DNA of 50,188 nucleotides from Candidatus Zixiibacteriota bacterium (GTDB lineage Bacteria; Zixibacteria; MSB-5A5; GN15; FEB-12): NCBI GenBank assembly GCA_019038695.1, contig JAHOYZ010000036.1, positions 1 to 50,188 of the forward strand, read 5' to 3'. Shown piece by piece: positions 15,900 to 24,880 of this stretch (position 1 is its first letter; each line of letters starts with the position of its first letter). The notes under the pieces were generated by a model. It saw only the letters and a program-made list of their open reading frames with translations, ran no database searches and was not told where the DNA came from. The position numbers and the translations under genes were made by a program.

Positions 15900-17213
15900 A
15901 TGGAGACAGACAACGACCTGTTTCAGAAGATTCTCGAGGAGCATAAAGAACTGTCATCGTTGCCGCAGACGCTGGCCGAAGTGTTGCGGATAAGTCGCGA
16001 TGATGGTGCGGCTGCAAATGATCTGGTCGATGTGCTCAAAAGAGATCCGGCGTTGACGACAAAAACGCTCCGTTTGGCCAACAGCCCGTTCTTTGGTGCT
16101 GGACGTGAGATATCTTCGATGCTTCAGGCAGTGATGACGCTGGGCACCAAAGCTGTGACTGCTCTGGCATTATCGACCTCAGTATATGATCTGACCGGCA
16201 AATGGAAATCCTCCATTGACCGCTGTAGATTCTGGCGTCATTCCCTGTGTGTCGCCATTGCCGCCCGCAATCTTGTCCAAACAGCCGGTTTGAAGAATAC
16301 CGAAGAGGCCTTTGTGGCCGGATTGCTCCATGATGTCGGATTACTTGTGTTGGAGAGTTCGTTCCCTGACAAGTATGCTCGTGTCTGGGAATCAGTGGAA
16401 GCGGGAGAGAGGATCGATCACCTTGAGACTGGTATCTGGGGAACCAATCACGCCCGGGTGGGACAATTCCTGTTGGAGCAATGGCATCTTCCTACGATCA
16501 TCTGTGAGGCAATCGGATCACATCATCAGGACCTTTCTGCTCACACGAAGGAGTCGCCGCCGCTACTTTCGCAGGTTATCACGTTGGCCAATCTGACCGC
16601 TCATTTCACAGTTGCCAAGCCTCACCCAAGACCGATTACGTCTCAGGAACAAATAGAAATCCTTTGCAAGAACCTCGGTTTGCAGCAGGAAGATATGCGC
16701 CGGAACAGCGAATTGATTCTGAAGCAAACGGCTGAAGAATCCGAGTTTCTTGAGATTGATATCGGGTCTACCTCTGAGTTGCTCGCTGAGGCCAACTCCT
16801 TACTGTTTGAACAGTATCTTATGGTTGAGAAGATGCTACGCGAGAAACGCACCATGCAGGATCAGCTCGCCAAAGCCAAAGTCGAACAAGCGGCTCTTGA
16901 GACCCTCAAAGCTATAACCGCCACTTTCAATCACTATGTCAACAATGCAGTGGGCACCATTCTTGGTCGTGCCCAATTAGTCCAGGCAGATATCAAGCGA
17001 GGAAAGCTGATCGACTCAAACAACACCACCGCCATGTCTATGGAAGTGATTGTCAAAGGTGTTGACACTATTCAGTCGGTTATGAATGAATTGCTTGATC
17101 TGTCATCATTTGAGACAACTGTCTACTACGACGATGCCCTGATTATTGACATTGAGAAGAAGATCGAAGAGCAATTGGCCAGCCTGAACGAAACCACTTC
17201 TGCTGTCGGTTGA
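15900..17213 (+). CDS. HDOD-domain protein with C-terminal histidine-kinase-like dimerisation helix pair
   Basis: A 437-residue cytoplasmic protein. Residues about 10-215 form an HDOD domain (LPQTLAEVLRISRDD, DVLKRDPALTTKTLRLANSPFF, GLLHDVGLLVL, GSHH), a signalling relative of HD phosphohydrolases that keeps an HD pair in LLHDVG. A coiled-coil stretch (EKMLREKRTMQDQLAKAKVEQAAL) leads to a helix pair with FNHYVNNAVGTILGRAQLV, resembling the H-box of HisKA domains. The protein ends without an ATPase domain, so it cannot be a complete kinase. HDOD proteins often govern motility or second-messenger responses. The gene stands alone, 126 bases after the HEAT-repeat gene. Confidence 0.85.
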   Translation: METDNDLFQKILEEHKELSSLPQTLAEVLRISRDDGAAANDLVDVLKRDPALTTKTLRLANSPFFGAGREISSMLQAVMTLGTKAVTALALSTSVYDLTGKWKSSIDRCRFWRHSLCVAIAARNLVQTAGLKNTEEAFVAGLLHDVGLLVLESSFPDKYARVWESVEAGERIDHLETGIWGTNHARVGQFLLEQWHLPTIICEAIGSHHQDLSAHTKESPPLLSQVITLANLTAHFTVAKPHPRPITSQEQIEILCKNLGLQQEDMRRNSELILKQTAEESEFLEIDIGSTSELLAEANSLLFEQYLMVEKMLREKRTMQDQLAKAKVEQAALETLKAITATFNHYVNNAVGTILGRAQLVQADIKRGKLIDSNNTTAMSMEVIVKGVDTIQSVMNELLDLSSFETTVYYDDALIIDIEKKIEEQLASLNETTSAVG

Positions 17214-17258
17214 CCCTCACTATTTCGACCCTGCCAATAAACTAGAACCGAGTATGTT

Positions 17259-17303
17259 GAAACTGTCTTCAGTTTCGACAAGCTTCGCCTGTCCTTTGAC
17301 AGG
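17259..17303. repeat. Two small palindromes, one shared with the 47.3-kb region
   Basis: GAAACTG-TCTT-CAGTTTC (17259-17276) and CCTGTC-CTTT-GACAGG (17288-17303). The 19-base string at 17263-17281 recurs exactly, in reverse complement, at 47310-47328. No T-run follows, so these look like dispersed intergenic repeat material rather than terminators. Confidence 0.6.
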
Positions 17304-17326
17304 AGAATTAGAGAAAAATGCGGGAT

Positions 17327-17355
17327 TTGCCCCGTGGCCTTAAATACCCTATACT
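17327..17355 (+). promoter_or_regulatory. Putative sigma-70-type promoter of TonB-domain gene
   Basis: TTGCCC (-35, 17327-17332), 17-base spacer, TATACT (-10, 17350-17355), about 30 bases before the GTG start at 17384. This is a reasonable match to the general bacterial consensus. The usual promoter pattern of this lineage is unknown to me. Confidence 0.4.
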
Positions 17356-17383
17356 TCAGTAAGCTTAGAATGCAGGAGGTAAC

Positions 17384-18460
17384 GTGAAGTTTGGATTCAC
17401 TATGATTCAGATTGTGATTGTCATATTTGGCATGATACTACTCAGCGCACCGCCGTTACTGGCTGAGAACTTCAGGGTCATACGAATGGATAACAGCGAG
17501 CTTGAGGATGAGGGTGACAGCCTTTCTATTCTCATCGCAGGTGGACATGACATTGGCCTGGTCACCGGGATGTCAGGTATTTTCCACCTTGATACGAAAG
17601 AGTCTGGCTTGGCCGGCAAGGTGGAAGTGATCAGAGTTGGGCTGAGCGAATCTGACTGCATGATCTCTGTCACTGCCAGGCACCGAGCCAAGGACTATAC
17701 GGAATTCCCCCCAATGAGAATCTCAATAGACATTCCGTACTACGATAGGCCACAGCTTCGCGCCCTTGCCGATTCCGCCTTGTTGCAGAACAACACACCA
17801 CGAGCATGGTATCTCCTGGGCCGTCTGTGCGAACAAAACCAAACCGATTCCATTGCCCAGAAAGAACTCCAGGAGTGTTGCGCTGTTCTGGATTCGCAAC
17901 AGAATCAGAAGATAATAGGCAACGAGCTCGAGGCAGAGAGAGACAAGGTGTCAGACTACGTCGAACTCGCTCTGACCTATGTCACGAGAGGTAGGCTGTC
18001 GAGAGCGTACCGACAGGTAAATCGTGCCCTGCGAGCGGATGAGCTTAACAGCGACGCCCTTTCTCTCAAAGAGTGGATAGAAGACGTGAGGCCCGAGGCA
18101 ACTCAGTGCGGCGCGCTAGCGATGGCTGGTCCAGTGCTGCGAACCGACTTTCCTAACATCTGCGACTGGCCCGACGGTCCCGACCGAGCGGAAACAGTTC
18201 TACCCCGGATCCTACACAAAGTGCAGCCCGAGTATCCCCAGTTGGCGGAGCAGGGTGGCATTGTTGGAACAGTGTGGGTGGGGTCCTTCGTGGACGAAGA
18301 GGGAGAAGTTGTACGTGCGCGGGTTCTTAAGTCTTCCGGGCACGAATCACTCGACATTGCCGCAGTTAAAGCAGCCTACCAGTACCTTTTTGCGCCAGCA
18401 ACAGCGGAAGGCAAGCCGATCGGGACGTGGGTATCTTACAAAGTGGAGTTCACGTTGTAG
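17384..18460 (+). CDS. TonB C-terminal-domain protein with TPR-like middle
   Basis: A 358-residue protein starting at a GTG with an AGGAGGT ribosome site 5 bases upstream. The N-terminus is a signal peptide or anchor (GFTMIQIVIVIFGMILLSAP). A beta-rich region follows (about 30-110), then helical repeats resembling TPR (ALADSALLQNNTPRAWYLLG, LALTYVTRGRLSRAYRQVNRAL). The last 80 residues are a TonB C-terminal domain: QPEYPQLAEQGGIVGTVWV, VLKSSGHESLDIAAVKAA and FAPATAEGKP. TonB domains contact outer-membrane receptors; here, without ExbB/ExbD nearby, the role may be structural or regulatory. It is monocistronic, with a promoter-like sequence just upstream. Confidence 0.82.
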   Translation: MKFGFTMIQIVIVIFGMILLSAPPLLAENFRVIRMDNSELEDEGDSLSILIAGGHDIGLVTGMSGIFHLDTKESGLAGKVEVIRVGLSESDCMISVTARHRAKDYTEFPPMRISIDIPYYDRPQLRALADSALLQNNTPRAWYLLGRLCEQNQTDSIAQKELQECCAVLDSQQNQKIIGNELEAERDKVSDYVELALTYVTRGRLSRAYRQVNRALRADELNSDALSLKEWIEDVRPEATQCGALAMAGPVLRTDFPNICDWPDGPDRAETVLPRILHKVQPEYPQLAEQGGIVGTVWVGSFVDEEGEVVRARVLKSSGHESLDIAAVKAAYQYLFAPATAEGKPIGTWVSYKVEFTL

Positions 18461-18621
18461 TAACAATTATCGAGACTGAGGAAAGTTTCGGTCCACCTCG
18501 TTGCCACCCCAAAGATTCGTTTGCGAATTTCTGATTTTCAGTTACATTTATAATTGTAAGTCAGATTGTACTCGCGTGAGTATGGATCATATACTAATCT
18601 TCCCTCCTCTCTGGTGGTGAC

Positions 18622-20502
18622 ATGAAGCAAGCTACTTACCTCGCTCTCCTAATCCTCGTTGTTGGTTTACCTCTCTTCGCGCTGGCCGATCCCGTTACAG
18701 AAGATCAGATACTTACAATTGGTCTGACCGAGGAGGAAAAAACACGTCTTCATGAAATCGGCATGTTCCATGTGACAACTGCCCCCCCGGTTGGCGAGAT
18801 CCGCAATCCCGCCGAGTGGGAGCCTTCGACCGGCGTGATCATTCGTTACCCGCTCGGTATTTCAGTTTCTCTGGTAGCCGAGATGTCGGAAGATCTGACC
18901 ATATGGACCATTGTCACCAGTGCATACGAGGCATCGGCGATAAGCGCCTACACTTCGGGCGGGGTCAACATGGCCAACACTGAATTCATCATTGCCGCCA
19001 CCAATTCTATTTGGACTCGTGACTATGGCCCCTGGTTTATTTTCGAGAACGGCCGTCAGGCAATAACCGATCCCGTCTACAACCGACCGCGCCCACTCGA
19101 TGATGTCATTCCCCAGACAATTGGGACCGCATGGGGTATCAATGTTTACGGTATGCCGCTGGCCACTCCCGGCGGGAACCACATGACGGACGGATTGGGG
19201 ATGTCTATGTCGACCCGATTAGTATGGGACGAAAACGACAGCCTCAGCCACACCGAAATCGCCAATCGTATGCTTGACTACACCGGCAATGATTTTGAAG
19301 TTCTCGAATACATTGAATCAGGCGGCATTCACCACCTTGACTGCTGGGCCAAGTTTCTCAACCCAACCACTATAATGGTCAAAGATGTCCCTACAGGCAG
19401 TTCCAGCTATGCCCTGCTCAATGCCCGAGCCGATTATCTGGCAACACAAACATCAGCCTGGGGTCAGCCGTACACGATTGTCCGCATATATTGTCCCTAT
19501 GGCACCGCCTATACCAACTCGCTTATCCTCAATGACAAAGTCCTGGTGCCAATCTTTGGTGACGCATGGGACGACGACGCTATCCAGACCTATGAAGAGG
19601 CCATGCCAGGCTACGAGGTTATCGGATTCACAGGTTCCTGGCTCGATGATGATGCCATCCACTGCCGCACTATGGGCGTACCAGATGCGCAGACGCTCTT
19701 TGTCCATCACATCCCGACCGTAGGTATATTTGACCCGAACGAAAACCGACCGATCTCAGTAGAGATTGAAGCGTACTCGGACCAACCTCTTATCGACGAC
19801 TCCCTGAAAATATTCTTTAGTGTCGATAACGATCCCTGGGACTTTGCTATGCTGTCGGCCACGGCCGTACCGGATTCGTTCTATGGGGAGATACCGGCGC
19901 AACCGGGAGCCGCCGAGATAGCGTACTATATCCAGGCAGCCGATCTGTCTGGCCGCATGGAGACTCACCCGTTTATTGGCGCTCCCTGGGCACATAAGTT
20001 CAGTTACGAAGTAGAACCAAATGAGCCGCCGATTATCATCTCCCCAGATTCGTTCCTGATTCAAGCAGCAGTCCTGTACGGTTATTGTCCCGAAGTCTCC
20101 GACCCTGATGATACGGTCCATACTGCGACCTATACGAATTACCCAACCTGGTTGGCTCCGCAGGATGATTCATTGATCGGTACGCCGCCGTTTGCGCGGG
20201 AACTTACTGGCTTTGATGTTGAAGTCTCTGATGGCTCTGCCTCCGACACGCAGCATATCACACTGATGGTATACATTTGTGGCGATGTGGACGACAACGG
20301 CGAAAATCCGAATATCGCTGATCTGACCTACCTTGTGGCCTACTTGTTTACCGGCGGAACTGAGCCACCTATTCTGGAGGCTGCTAATATTGACGGTCAG
20401 GAAGGTCCGGACGGAATGATTAATATTGCTGACCTTACCCACTTCGTGGGCTTCTTGTTCACCGGCGGTCCATCGCCCTACTGCGTCCTTCCGTGGGAAT
20501 AA
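18622..20502 (+). CDS. Secreted peptidylarginine deiminase (PPAD-like) with C-terminal dockerin
   Basis: A 626-residue exported enzyme of the agmatine deiminase/PPAD superfamily, which converts arginine to citrulline plus ammonia. A signal peptide (residues 1-22) precedes the deiminase fold. All five PPAD active-site residues are found: Asp134 (WTRDYGPW), His238 and Asp240 (HHLDCWAKF), Asn299 (YTNSLI) and Cys348 (DDAIHCRT). Arg155 and Arg157 in YNRPRP match the pair that gives PPAD its preference for C-terminal arginine. Similarity continues through an Ig-like domain (YYIQAADLSGR, HPFIGAP). A second Ig/cadherin-like segment and a two-repeat dockerin-like module (NIADLTYLVAYLFTGG, INIADLTHFVGFLFTGG) end the protein where PPAD carries a type IX secretion signal. 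Comparison with PPAD is from memory. Confidence 0.88.
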   Translation: MKQATYLALLILVVGLPLFALADPVTEDQILTIGLTEEEKTRLHEIGMFHVTTAPPVGEIRNPAEWEPSTGVIIRYPLGISVSLVAEMSEDLTIWTIVTSAYEASAISAYTSGGVNMANTEFIIAATNSIWTRDYGPWFIFENGRQAITDPVYNRPRPLDDVIPQTIGTAWGINVYGMPLATPGGNHMTDGLGMSMSTRLVWDENDSLSHTEIANRMLDYTGNDFEVLEYIESGGIHHLDCWAKFLNPTTIMVKDVPTGSSSYALLNARADYLATQTSAWGQPYTIVRIYCPYGTAYTNSLILNDKVLVPIFGDAWDDDAIQTYEEAMPGYEVIGFTGSWLDDDAIHCRTMGVPDAQTLFVHHIPTVGIFDPNENRPISVEIEAYSDQPLIDDSLKIFFSVDNDPWDFAMLSATAVPDSFYGEIPAQPGAAEIAYYIQAADLSGRMETHPFIGAPWAHKFSYEVEPNEPPIIISPDSFLIQAAVLYGYCPEVSDPDDTVHTATYTNYPTWLAPQDDSLIGTPPFARELTGFDVEVSDGSASDTQHITLMVYICGDVDDNGENPNIADLTYLVAYLFTGGTEPPILEAANIDGQEGPDGMINIADLTHFVGFLFTGGPSPYCVLPWE

Positions 20503-20519
20503 TCGGGATCGCTATGCGT

Positions 20520-21884
20520 TCAATGCAACTTGCGTTTTAGGCGGGCTGAGAAAGCGCCATTCATGTTATCATGACCCGGGTAGGTCTTTACGAAGCCCCG
20601 ATCGGTGACCAGGTCTTTGTCAAAATAGGGTAATGCTGAATCTATCTCAAACTCGTTGTTGCGCAGAAGAAACTCCTCAACTACCTGGTCATTTTCCGTG
20701 CGAGTGATAGTACAGGTAGAGTAAACGAGTACTCCCCCCGGTTTCACCAGTTTTGCACCTCGGTCAATCATGCTGGCCTGAATTTGGCAGAGGTTCTCAA
20801 TGTCAGCTTCAGTCTTGGACCATCGCAGATCGGAGTTCTTGCCGGCTGTTCCCCACCCCGAACAGGGAGGATCGAGCATGACACGATCAAATGGACCACC
20901 CGAGAATTGCATCATGTCGCACGCCACCGGAGCGATAATTTTGATTCCAAGGCGATTGGCGTTTTCCTGAACCAGTTTCAATCGCTGGTGCGATTTGTCA
21001 AGAGCAGTCACCCTACCCCGATTGCGCATACGAATAGCGATATAAGTAGCTTTTCCACCAGGGGCGGAAGTAAGATCGACAACACTTGTTTTGGGACGAG
21101 GGTTTAGCAAACGAACCGCCAAACCGGCTGACTCGTCCTGCACAAAAACCTTGCCAGTGTCAATCAGCTCATGCTGGAGCGGAAGTCCCCCTTCCTCGAT
21201 GTGGATAAACTCCGGCAAGTATTTCCCGTACGAAAACTCTACTTTAGCCTGTTGCAGGATATTGGCTACTTCATCTGGTTTGGCCTTAAGGAAATTAACG
21301 CGGTAAGTAACACGCGGAGCTAAATTGAAAACCTGAAGCATTTTCTCCGTTTGCTCGAAACCGAACTCGCTTAAGGCATACTGGACGAAGTAGGTCGGAA
21401 AGCTGTAGAAATCAGCCAGATATCGAACCGGTTGTTCACTCTTGTCTGCAAAAATAATCCGGTGTGGCTCGCGCAAACAGGACCTCATAACAGCGTTAAC
21501 CAGATTTGCGCGGGAACGATCTAACATCTGCGCTGCCAGATTGACCGACTCCGATACAGCCGCAGCAGCCGGAATACGATCGGTGAAATGCAGTTGATAG
21601 AACCCCAGGCGGAGGATAGTGGCTAGTTTTTCGGGTAGCTGCATCGAAGGACGGGCCAGGTAGAATTTGATTTCGTGGTCGAGACGACGACGCATCTTGG
21701 TCGTACCATTGACCAGTTGCAACAGGAATCGTTTATCAAGTGATCGCAGTTCCCGGTTGCCAATCACCCGTATAATGGCGGTATCAATTGGTTCGCCATT
21801 ACCTACTATCATAAGCGCTTCTACGGCCGCTGCCCGGATAGGATCAAAACGCATCCCGGATTTCTTTTTCGCTGTCTCTGCCAT
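20520..21884 (-). CDS. rsmB: 16S rRNA m5C967 methyltransferase RsmB
   Basis: A 454-residue RsmB. The N-terminal NusB-like helical domain (about 1-150; LDKRFLLQLVNGTTKMRRRLD, ATILRLGFYQLHF) binds RNA. The C-terminal Rossmann methyltransferase has the SAM loop DLTSAPGGKA, the motif IV cysteine in DPPCSGWGT and the nucleophile cysteine in YSTCT. It methylates cytosine 967 of 16S rRNA with S-adenosylmethionine. It starts 5 bases after the radical SAM gene's stop and is co-transcribed with it. It converges on the PPAD-like gene with only 17 bases between them. Confidence 0.93.
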   Translation of the reverse strand: MAETAKKKSGMRFDPIRAAAVEALMIVGNGEPIDTAIIRVIGNRELRSLDKRFLLQLVNGTTKMRRRLDHEIKFYLARPSMQLPEKLATILRLGFYQLHFTDRIPAAAAVSESVNLAAQMLDRSRANLVNAVMRSCLREPHRIIFADKSEQPVRYLADFYSFPTYFVQYALSEFGFEQTEKMLQVFNLAPRVTYRVNFLKAKPDEVANILQQAKVEFSYGKYLPEFIHIEEGGLPLQHELIDTGKVFVQDESAGLAVRLLNPRPKTSVVDLTSAPGGKATYIAIRMRNRGRVTALDKSHQRLKLVQENANRLGIKIIAPVACDMMQFSGGPFDRVMLDPPCSGWGTAGKNSDLRWSKTEADIENLCQIQASMIDRGAKLVKPGGVLVYSTCTITRTENDQVVEEFLLRNNEFEIDSALPYFDKDLVTDRGFVKTYPGHDNMNGAFSARLKRKLH

Positions 21885-21889
21885 ACCCT

Positions 21890-24391
21890 CTACAGTTCCA
21901 TAGGTCCCATTTTCTGCCCCGCCCTGTTAATCTGGTACATGGCCACCCGGTGCAGGCAGTGAGCCAGTACAGGAACCTCGTCGGCCGGGAAGACCAAGCC
22001 CAGAATTTCAACCGGGCGTGCATATCCCCCGTCGCCGAGGCCCAATGTCATCCGGAGGAATCCGTCGCTATAAGCCAGCCCATAAATAGCCGGTCGGATA
22101 TCCACCTGTTTTATTTTGTCTTTACCCTTTCGTTCAATCTTCAGTTCTTTCGTAATCAATATCTCGGCGATCTTGTCGTTTAGCTCATCAGAGTCCGTCC
22201 CGGAATCAACTTGCAGAGTGTAGTCCGCGCGGTTGAGTAGCGCTGACAACGACCTGGTCTTACCAAGTACGACTCTGGCACCAAGAATGCTCATTCCTTC
22301 TGGAATGGTTGCCTTGAAGTTCTCGATCATATGCGGCAAGAAGCTACTCTCAAGAGTCAGATCAACGTATTCTGCCTCGGACGTAATCCCCAGCGGGAGC
22401 GGAGGGCCAAAGGACAGCTTCATGACAGGATGAAATCCCTGGCTGAATGCGATCGGTATACGGGACCGGCGAATGGTTCGTTCGAGCATCCGCAAGCTGT
22501 CCAGATGAGACATATACTTGAAACGTTGTGACCGCCCCCAGCACAATCGCACCCGATTCTTGGTGGGCGCAGCGCTGTTCTGCGAGGCTACCCTTTTCTT
22601 ACCGCGACCAAACTCCATCTTTGTCGCGGACCCTGTCCCTGATTCCTCGTTCAGACTGTGAGGTACATATTTGGCCAGTTGAGTGGAAGTGCGGTTTCTT
22701 TCCGCCTGAAGATGCTCGATAGATGGACCTTTGGAAATGTGCGACCAGGGCAAATCGGCCGAGAATGAACGAGGTCCCAATTGCTCCTCAATACTGAAAT
22801 CGTGTTCCTGTAGCTTGTCTGACCACAGTCGATAATTGAAATCTTCAGACCAGCCGTCGAAACGCCCGCCAGCTTGAAATACCGCCTCGATGACCGGTCC
22901 CAGTTCGCGATTGCCACGTCCCAGCACCGCCTGTATCACTACCGATTCACACGAAGCTTTCTTGAAATTTACATTACGCTGGCGCACATTCCGTTTTACA
23001 GTTTTCAGCTTCTCCAGCATCACTTCGGGCATCATCACAGCATCCCACTGGAAAGGTGTGTGTGGTTCGGCCACAAACGGAGAGAGGGTCACATTAACCG
23101 TTTTCTTGCCCTGGTATTTGCGCCCAATATCGTAGACCTGGTTAATTATACGGGCAATCCCCATCAGGTCTTCCTCGGTCTCAGTAGGCAGACCCACCAT
23201 GAAGTACAATTTGATGCTGGTCCAGCCCTTTCGGAAAGCCATATCGGCCGTATCCAGTACAGCCGCATCGGTAACTTCTTTCCGAACGAACAGGCGCAAA
23301 CGCTCGGTGCCAGCCTCAGGAGCAATAGTCAGGCCACCTTTGCGAACCCGACGGATGGCATCCAGGAGAGTAGGTGTGATAGTCCCCGGTCGAAGTGAGG
23401 GCAACGAAACTGCGACACGAGATTTTTCCAGACGTCGGGCCAGAGTGGTGGCCAGTTTATCAATTCCGGGATAATCCGACGTGGACAGCGACAGAAGCGA
23501 TGCCGATTCGTAGCCTGTATGCTGCATCTGTGTTTCGACCTGATGCAAAATTTCGGACTGCGGTCGCACCCGTACCGGTTTGTACATAGAGCCTGCCTTG
23601 CAGAAACGGCATCCCTGTGGACAACCCCGCATAATCTCGACACTCAGCTGATTCTGAGCTGTATCAATCAAAGGCAGAATAGGCTGGGCTGGATAATACT
23701 CCGGTTTAAGCTGCTTCACAACCCTGGCCTTGATTCTTGCCGGGGCAAACGAAGCGATCGGTTTGCGATCCTTATCATAGAAACGTGGAATATAAACAGA
23801 TTCGACTTCCCGGCAGAGTCGTTCGAGCTTGTCCGCCCGGGGAGCATCTTTCATTTGGTGGAGAATACTCAGTATCTCGACCAGACCTTCCTCGGCATCA
23901 CCAATGAAAAAGCAATCGACAAAATCTGCGACCGGTTCCGGGCTATAAACGGCTGGACCACCAGCCAGTATTATGGGATGTTCGTCAGTACGTTCGTCGG
24001 CATGGAGGGGAATGCGGGCAAGATCGAGCATCGCCAGCATGTTGGTAAAGACCATTTCAAAAGGGAGAGTAAAACCAAGAGCATCAAATTCAATAGCAGC
24101 GCGTCTCGATTCCAGCGAGAACAGGGGTATGTTCTTGCGCCGCATGATTTCTTCTGCATCCCTCTCAACAGCGAAAACGCGTTCACACAAGAAACGGTCA
24201 TCGGCATTGATAAAATGATAGATCGACTGCAGGCCGACATAGGCTTGCCCAATCTCATATTTATCTGGAAAAGCGTGAAGATAGGAGACACGTCCGACTG
24301 GGTCTTTTACAATCTGCCCCAGTTCGCCACCTGCGTAGCGGCCTGGCTTGATTACAAAGGGAAAGAACTGTTTTTCTAATATCCCTCTCAT
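21890..24391 (-). CDS. TIGR03960-type radical SAM protein fused to DUF2344
   Basis: An 833-residue fusion. The N-terminal part (about 1-200) resembles the B12-binding-like region of this family (PDKYEIGQAYVGLQ). The radical SAM core has the cluster motif CxxxCxxC at Cys257, Cys261 and Cys264 (MRGCPQGCRFCKAG), followed by SLPSLRPGTI, LTIAPEAGTERLR and YFMVGLPTETEED. From about residue 610 a DUF2344 domain follows (MSHLDSLRMLERTIRRS, FSQGFHPVMKLSFGPPLPLG). The family is widespread but its reaction is not established; members often sit near RNA-processing genes, and here rsmB follows after 5 bases, which favours RNA modification. Full-length and intact. Confidence 0.92.
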   Translation of the reverse strand: MRGILEKQFFPFVIKPGRYAGGELGQIVKDPVGRVSYLHAFPDKYEIGQAYVGLQSIYHFINADDRFLCERVFAVERDAEEIMRRKNIPLFSLESRRAAIEFDALGFTLPFEMVFTNMLAMLDLARIPLHADERTDEHPIILAGGPAVYSPEPVADFVDCFFIGDAEEGLVEILSILHQMKDAPRADKLERLCREVESVYIPRFYDKDRKPIASFAPARIKARVVKQLKPEYYPAQPILPLIDTAQNQLSVEIMRGCPQGCRFCKAGSMYKPVRVRPQSEILHQVETQMQHTGYESASLLSLSTSDYPGIDKLATTLARRLEKSRVAVSLPSLRPGTITPTLLDAIRRVRKGGLTIAPEAGTERLRLFVRKEVTDAAVLDTADMAFRKGWTSIKLYFMVGLPTETEEDLMGIARIINQVYDIGRKYQGKKTVNVTLSPFVAEPHTPFQWDAVMMPEVMLEKLKTVKRNVRQRNVNFKKASCESVVIQAVLGRGNRELGPVIEAVFQAGGRFDGWSEDFNYRLWSDKLQEHDFSIEEQLGPRSFSADLPWSHISKGPSIEHLQAERNRTSTQLAKYVPHSLNEESGTGSATKMEFGRGKKRVASQNSAAPTKNRVRLCWGRSQRFKYMSHLDSLRMLERTIRRSRIPIAFSQGFHPVMKLSFGPPLPLGITSEAEYVDLTLESSFLPHMIENFKATIPEGMSILGARVVLGKTRSLSALLNRADYTLQVDSGTDSDELNDKIAEILITKELKIERKGKDKIKQVDIRPAIYGLAYSDGFLRMTLGLGDGGYARPVEILGLVFPADEVPVLAHCLHRVAMYQINRAGQKMGPMEL

Positions 24392-24559
24392 GCCACACCA
24401 GTTGCTTCGTGTTCACATACTTACAGTCAACATGATACCGGTCAGCTGATGCCGATGCAAGTGATAACTGATTGGCAATCGGTCACCAAAATCCGGATGA
24501 CAAGACAGCCTTGTTTTGTTACCTTCCTGTCGATAATACCGGAGGCCTCTGACCATTGA

Positions 24560-24880
24560 ATGGAAATGAAAATGAATGCTACCGAGATCGCCAGTAAGGC
24601 TATCGGGGCCGCCATAGATGATTTGAACCACCAGAGATCGGCCGCTGAGCAACTTGCTCCCTCTACTGAAACGGCCTTGACCGGACCGGGGACACAGCTT
24701 GACTCGCTCGGACTAATAACATTCATCGTGGCTGTTGAGCAGAAAATCGAAGAACTGAGCGAACGTTTTGTCTCGCTGACAGACCTGGCGGTGGATATGA
24801 CCGACGATTCACCACTGAAGACTGTCGGCTCGCTAACAACATATCTCACTAGTCAACTTGGGGACATCGCCAATGACTGA
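24560..24880 (+). CDS. Acyl carrier protein-like protein
   Basis: A 106-residue protein with an ACP fold. The 4'-phosphopantetheine site is Ser49 in QLDSLGL, flanked by helices and LITFIVAVEQKIEELSERFVSL. It is longer than fatty-acid AcpP (about 78) because of an N-terminal extension. An internal ATG at 24572 is a possible alternative start; GGAGG at 24541 is rather far from either. Its stop overlaps the start of the HAD-IIIC gene by 8 bases, so it is very likely the carrier on which that protein loads a substrate. A dedicated, not housekeeping, ACP is the best reading. Confidence 0.82.
   Translation: MEMKMNATEIASKAIGAAIDDLNHQRSAAEQLAPSTETALTGPGTQLDSLGLITFIVAVEQKIEELSERFVSLTDLAVDMTDDSPLKTVGSLTTYLTSQLGDIAND

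Noticed and set aside
18622-20502. Plain agmatine deiminase
   Set aside because: The signal peptide, the NRPRP arginine pair, the Ig-like domain match and the HHLDCWAKF/HCRT phrases fit PPAD better; still worth a phylogeny.
23519-24379. Forward frame of 286 codons
   Set aside because: It lies wholly antisense to the radical SAM/DUF2344 gene, whose family motifs are unambiguous, and has no recognisable domain.
24442-24849. Reverse frame of 135 codons over the ACP gene
   Set aside because: The ACP reading has a DSL phosphopantetheine site and is coupled to the FkbH gene; the reverse frame is low-complexity serine-rich.
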